Below, piece after piece: positions 60,265-64,000 of a stretch of 64,000 bases of DNA (the first letter of the stretch is position 1; each line of letters begins with the position of its first letter). Source of the DNA: GCA-2725625 sp964574215 (GTDB lineage Bacteria > Pseudomonadota > Alphaproteobacteria > Rhodospirillales > UBA2165). Made by a program: the position numbers and the translations under genes. Location: positions 1-64,000 of the forward strand of contig CAZNLR010000024.1 in NCBI GenBank assembly GCA_964574215.1, written 5' to 3'. The notes under the pieces are model-generated. The model searched no databases. It was not told the origin of the DNA and saw only the letters and a program-made list of their open reading frames with translations.

Positions 60265-61794
60265 ATGTTTGCGCAGGCAATAGCGAGAACCGTTCAGACA
60301 TACGCCGGCAGACCTGCCATCGTGGGGGAACCCGATGCTATTTCCTGGCGTGAGTTTGGTGATCGGATCGCCAGAATAGCCGGCGGCTTGAAATCTATCG
60401 GTTGCCGGCCAGGCGATAGAATCGCCGTCTTGGCGGGCAACACGTCCGAACATCTATCTTTTATTTATGCCGTTTCCTGGGCCGGTTGTGTGCTTGTGCC
60501 GTTAAACACAAGGTTATCGACCGATGAACTTAACCGGATTGTTGATCAATCTGGATCCATGGCCTTTGCCAGCGATGAGAAAAACTGCATAATCGCCGGA
60601 AGCATCCTTGAGGCGTCAAAGATAACTTTAAAATCAATCGCTATGGATGAGGGTGCTGTCGGCGAAATCATACTTGATGATTTGGCCAAAGCCGGCGGAA
60701 TCGATGCCTGGGCCGCGGAATGGTCCGATCTTGCGGCGCTCTATTATACCGGCGGTACGACCGGGCATCCCAAGGGCGTCATGGTCAGTGACGGGGCCTT
60801 TGTTTTTCAAAGCCTCAACATGGGCGCCGATCTCATCTTGAACTCGAACACGATCTTTCTCCACGCACCGCCGATGTTTCACATAGCCGGAGCCGGCAGC
60901 GGCCATGCCGTTGCCTTTGCCGGCGGCGCCCAGGCTTTTTTGCCAGAAATAGTTCCCGAAGAATTTGTCAAAACCGTTGCGGATATCAAGGCCACTTTTC
61001 TGTGCCTGGTTCCAACCATGCTGACCGAAATGATGGAAATCGAGAACATCGCCGATCTATTTAGCTCTGTGCGGACCATTTCCTATGGGACGGCCCCGAT
61101 TTCGGAGGCTTTGTTGCGCAAAGTGATTGAGCGTTGTCCAAATGTAGAACTGGTGCAGTTTTACGGTCAATCAGAATGTGTTGGCCCCTGCACGGTTCTT
61201 GCAGCGGATCGACACGTCGAGGCCGGCCCATTGTCTGGGAAGCTGGCCACGGCAGGTATTGCGACCACCGGAAACGAAATCCGCATTGCCGATGAAACAG
61301 GCAACACTGTTCCTTACGGGACCGAAGGTGAAATTCTCTTACGTGCCCCAACCGTTATGCTGGGCTATTGGCAGCAACCGAATCTAACTGCCGATGCTTT
61401 GAAGGACGGATGGCTCCACACTGGCGACGCAGGAATCATGGATGACGAAGGGTTTGTTCGGGTCGTTGACCGGTTGAAGGATATGATTGTCACCGGTGGA
61501 GAGAATGTATTTTGCGGTGAAGTGGAAAATGTTATTTCCGACCATCCGGAGGTGAAATACTGTGCGGTGATTGGTCTTCCCGACGATAAATGGGGCGAAC
61601 GCGTTCATGCCGTCGTCGGTATAGAAGAAGGCTCTTCGCTCGACCTAGAAGACCTTCGGAATCACTGCAAAGAAAAAGTCGCCGGATACAAATGTCCAAA
61701 AAGCGCAAGCTTTACGACTGAACCCCTTCCATTAAGCGCTGTCGGCAAAGTCCGTAAGGACCTATTGCGGGCGAAATACTCAACTGACGGGTGA
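60265..61794 (+). CDS. AMP-dependent acyl-CoA synthetase
   Basis: 509 aa from the ATG at 60265, preceded by AAGGGGA; an upstream start at 60178 would lie across the operator. Adenylation signatures LYYTGGTTGHPKGVMVSDGA, VELVQFYGQSECVG, DRLKDMIVTGGENVFCGEVE and the catalytic Lys in LSAVGKVRKDLL. It activates a fatty or aromatic acid and is first of an operon with acyl-CoA dehydrogenase and FadB-type genes, overlapping the next by 4 bp or ending 5 bp before it depending on start choice. Confidence 0.92.
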   Translation: MFAQAIARTVQTYAGRPAIVGEPDAISWREFGDRIARIAGGLKSIGCRPGDRIAVLAGNTSEHLSFIYAVSWAGCVLVPLNTRLSTDELNRIVDQSGSMAFASDEKNCIIAGSILEASKITLKSIAMDEGAVGEIILDDLAKAGGIDAWAAEWSDLAALYYTGGTTGHPKGVMVSDGAFVFQSLNMGADLILNSNTIFLHAPPMFHIAGAGSGHAVAFAGGAQAFLPEIVPEEFVKTVADIKATFLCLVPTMLTEMMEIENIADLFSSVRTISYGTAPISEALLRKVIERCPNVELVQFYGQSECVGPCTVLAADRHVEAGPLSGKLATAGIATTGNEIRIADETGNTVPYGTEGEILLRAPTVMLGYWQQPNLTADALKDGWLHTGDAGIMDDEGFVRVVDRLKDMIVTGGENVFCGEVENVISDHPEVKYCAVIGLPDDKWGERVHAVVGIEEGSSLDLEDLRNHCKEKVAGYKCPKSASFTTEPLPLSAVGKVRKDLLRAKYSTDG

Positions 61795-61799
61795 CCAAC

Positions 61800-62984
61800 A
61801 TGTTCAAAGACCCTATCGAACGCGATATCTTTTCCAGCGAACACAACATGTTCCGCGACCAGGTCCGGCGCTTTGTCGAAACGGAAATGCTTCCCTATCA
61901 CGATGATTGGGATGAAAATGGCGTGGTTTCCCGGGATGTCTGGGAAAAAGCGGGTGAGGCGGGCCTCTTGTGTCCCACCGTTGATGAGGAATACAGCGGT
62001 CCCGGCGCCGATTTTCTGTATAGCGCCATTGTCATCGAGGAAATGGCCCGCGCCGGTACGTCGGGGCCCGGCTTTAACGTTCATTCGGAAATGGCGACCC
62101 CTTACATCACCCATTTCGGCAGCGAAGAGCAAAAGAAGCAATGGTTGCCGAAGCTTGTCGCCGGCGAAGCCATTTCCGGCATCGCCATGACCGAACCGGG
62201 CGCGGGCAGTGATCTTCGCAACATCTCCACCAGCGCCAAGAAGACGGCTGACAGCTATGTCATCAATGGCCAAAAGGTGTTCATTTCGAACGGTCAACTC
62301 GGCGACGTATTCATCGTCGCTACCAAAACCAAAAATGAGAAATCTTTGGACAGCATGTCCTTATTTATCGTCGAGGCCGATCGCGGCGGATTTCAAAAAG
62401 GAAAAAACCTGAAGAAAATCGGTATCAAAGCCCAAGACACGTCGGAACTGTTTTTCGACAATGTGGAAGTCCCGGCAGAAAATCTCATCGGCGCGACAGA
62501 GGGACAGGGCTTTATGCAATTGATGCACGGCCTTGCCCGGGAGAGGCTGGCTATTTCCATCGGTTGCGTTGGCAAGGCGGAAGGTGCGTTCCAGCACACC
62601 ATCGAATACGCCAGTGAACGGGAGTTGTTCGATAAAAAGCTGGTCGATTTTCAAAATACGCAATTCAAGTTTGCCGAGGTCCGCACCGAGTTGACAGTAG
62701 GACGTTGCATGATCGACAGCCTGCTTGCCATGTACTTGAAAGGCAAGCTGGACGCGGATACCGCGGCCACGGCGAAACTCTGGACAACGGAAATGCTGGG
62801 CCGCACGGTCGACACTTGCCTGCAACTCTTCGGCGGCTGGGGCTATATGTGGGAATACCCCATCGCCAAAGCCTATGCGGAAGCACGCGTCGAGCGCATC
62901 GCCGGCGGCAGTTCCGAAGTGATGAAATCCATCATCTGTAAATCGATGTTCAAGGAAATGGGCATAAAAGCCGATTTCAGTTGA
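61800..62984 (+). CDS. Acyl-CoA dehydrogenase
   Basis: ~394-aa flavoenzyme introducing the alpha-beta double bond. It has FAD/substrate segments ISGIAMTEPGAGSDLRNIST and DSYVINGQKVFISNG, and the C-terminal LQLFGGWGYMWEYPIAKAYAEARVERIAGGSSEVMK. The catalytic Glu position is in the YAEARVERI area as in long-chain/isovaleryl types. The ATG at 61800 has GGGTGA 6 bp before it; a GTG at 61791 overlaps the previous stop and is an alternative. Confidence 0.93.
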   Translation: MFKDPIERDIFSSEHNMFRDQVRRFVETEMLPYHDDWDENGVVSRDVWEKAGEAGLLCPTVDEEYSGPGADFLYSAIVIEEMARAGTSGPGFNVHSEMATPYITHFGSEEQKKQWLPKLVAGEAISGIAMTEPGAGSDLRNISTSAKKTADSYVINGQKVFISNGQLGDVFIVATKTKNEKSLDSMSLFIVEADRGGFQKGKNLKKIGIKAQDTSELFFDNVEVPAENLIGATEGQGFMQLMHGLARERLAISIGCVGKAEGAFQHTIEYASERELFDKKLVDFQNTQFKFAEVRTELTVGRCMIDSLLAMYLKGKLDADTAATAKLWTTEMLGRTVDTCLQLFGGWGYMWEYPIAKAYAEARVERIAGGSSEVMKSIICKSMFKEMGIKADFS

Positions 62985-63008
62985 TCCTGCACCAGGAGAA
63001 ATACCAAA

Positions 63009-64000
63009 ATGATCAGCCGTGAAGATTTGGGTGATGGCGTCGCGGCGCTTGTCATCGACCGCCCCGAAGATGTTCACAATTTTAAAGACCGGGAACTGGT
63101 CGGTTTATTTCACAACTGCATCCGCGACCTTGCCGCCGATGATACCGTCAAAGGCGTTATCATCGCATCGGGCAAGAAATCCTTCATCGTCGGCGGTGAT
63201 CTGAAGGAGATCAGAGCGCTTGAAACCCCTAGTGACGCCTTGGCCATGGTGGAGAGCGTTCAGGCGAGCCTGCGGGATATGGAAATATCCGCCAAGCCTT
63301 TCGTCGCCGCCATCAATGGGCTCGCTCTCGGCGGCGGCTTGGAAGTGGCGTTGGCCTGTAACTACCGCGTTGGTGCCGACGATCCAAAGTTGAAACTCGG
63401 CCTGCCGGAAGTCACATTGGGTCTGATTCCTGGCGCCGGCGGCACCCAGCGATTGCCGAGGTTGATCGGTATTGAGACAGCTTTGCCCATGATACTGGAT
63501 GGCAAACATCTTTCCGCAGAGGAAGGAGAAAAGATCGGCTTGTTAGACGAGTGTGTTGCCACCGACGAGCTGATGGCCACGGCTAAGGACGCCATCCTTT
63601 CCGGCGCGGCGGCAGCCGACCAACCCTGGGACCGGGATGGCTTCACCGTTCCGGGACCGCTCCCCGATTCCGAAGAGGGAAAAAAAATCCTGGACCGGTT
63701 TTGGTCCAAGATCAGGCGACGGAGAGCTGGATTGGAGCCGGCACCGGAAGCCATCATGAAGGCGGTGGAAAATGGGCTGCTGGAGGATATCGATACGGGG
63801 CTCAAACTGGAACGCGAGTGCTTTGCTGGCATTGCGGCGGGGCCAGTGGTGAAAAACAAAATCCGAACCATGTTTTTCGGCCTCAACGCCGCCAGCGGCA
63901 TGAAAGACCGGCCCAATAATGTCGATCCTTACGAAATCAAAAATGTCGCCGTTATCGGCGTCGGGCTGATGGGTGGCGGGATTGCCTATACGTCCGCCTT
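63009..64000 (+). CDS. Enoyl-CoA hydratase/3-hydroxyacyl-CoA dehydrogenase (FadB/FadJ type), partial
   Basis: About 330 codons before the right edge. Crotonase domain (~1-190): oxyanion segments SFIVGGDLKEI and NGLALGGGLEVALACNYRV, catalytic Glu region LPEVTLGLIPGAGGTQRLPRL. The start of the NAD-binding dehydrogenase VAVIGVGLMGGGIAY is at the edge. GGAG precedes the ATG. It completes the beta-oxidation steps after the acyl-CoA dehydrogenase; the 3-ketoacyl thiolase would be outside the window, the local thiolase being truncated. Confidence 0.93.
   Translation, partial: MISREDLGDGVAALVIDRPEDVHNFKDRELVGLFHNCIRDLAADDTVKGVIIASGKKSFIVGGDLKEIRALETPSDALAMVESVQASLRDMEISAKPFVAAINGLALGGGLEVALACNYRVGADDPKLKLGLPEVTLGLIPGAGGTQRLPRLIGIETALPMILDGKHLSAEEGEKIGLLDECVATDELMATAKDAILSGAAAADQPWDRDGFTVPGPLPDSEEGKKILDRFWSKIRRRRAGLEPAPEAIMKAVENGLLEDIDTGLKLERECFAGIAAGPVVKNKIRTMFFGLNAASGMKDRPNNVDPYEIKNVAVIGVGLMGGGIAYTSA

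Overview
The window is typical alphaproteobacterial chromosome, probably from a Rhodospirillales-like or related uncultured marine lineage. The evidence is gene content and order: pst-pho, pckG, chvI-chvG-hprK-rapZ-EIIA-HPr-ahcY, tsaE-amgK-murU, addB-addA-trxA, folC-trpA-trpB-trpF-pyrF, ihfB, sppA, rpsA, cmk, aroA, a TIGR02300 zinc-ribbon gene and tRNA-Ala. No rRNA operon, CRISPR array or intact insertion sequence was seen.

Layout. 1-11 kb, mostly minus strand: a hybrid sensor kinase running off the left edge, then (in transcription order) pstS-pstC-pstA-pstB-phoU-phoB behind a clear Pho box. phoR lies on the far side of an inserted AEC-family transporter gene and encodes a kinase without a membrane anchor. 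10.5-15 kb: a DUF1127 protein, GTP-type PEP carboxykinase, two small membrane/coiled-coil proteins and a HugZ-like FMN/heme-type protein. 15-25 kb, plus strand: ChvI/ChvG, the short HPr kinase, RapZ, EIIA(Man) and HPr, which form a regulatory phosphotransfer branch without EI here. AhcY, a PAS kinase, TsaE and the AmgK/MurU peptidoglycan-recycling pair follow. 25-32 kb: AddB, AddA and thioredoxin, closed by a terminator.

32.2-43.8 kb is an accessory block inserted between trxA and folC: a methyltransferase with a regulatory domain, an exported deaminase next to an exported ankyrin protein, an EamA and an MFS transporter, a zinc alcohol dehydrogenase, a sulfotransferase, an acyl-CoA synthetase with a CocE-type hydrolase, and a 2-hydroxyacid dehydrogenase. 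43.8-55.1 kb returns to conserved housekeeping genes on the minus strand: folate, tryptophan, pyrimidine, IHF-beta, SppA, S1, CMP kinase and EPSP synthase. accD, usually between trpA and folC, is absent. S1 carries a long acidic then lysine-rich tail, and AroA carries an in-frame minisatellite.

55.28-57.78 kb is an AT-rich scar next to tRNA-Ala(GGC): an integrase N-terminal fragment, strong hairpins, a DUF2167-like membrane protein, decayed coding sequence and an M48 peptidase lacking its catalytic half. It ends exactly where a thiolase gene is cut off before its last catalytic segment. 57.8-64 kb is a fatty-acyl/sterol-type degradation cluster: DUF35 protein plus truncated thiolase, a TetR regulator, acyl-CoA synthetase, acyl-CoA dehydrogenase and a FadB/FadJ-type bifunctional enzyme running off the right edge. 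Two identical 18-bp palindromes, one before each operon, are the likely TetR operators.

No complete new defence or mobile system was found. The strongest candidates for a second look are the tRNA-linked scar with its structured RNA-like hairpins, the S1 tail, the exported deaminase/ankyrin pair and the anchorless PhoR.
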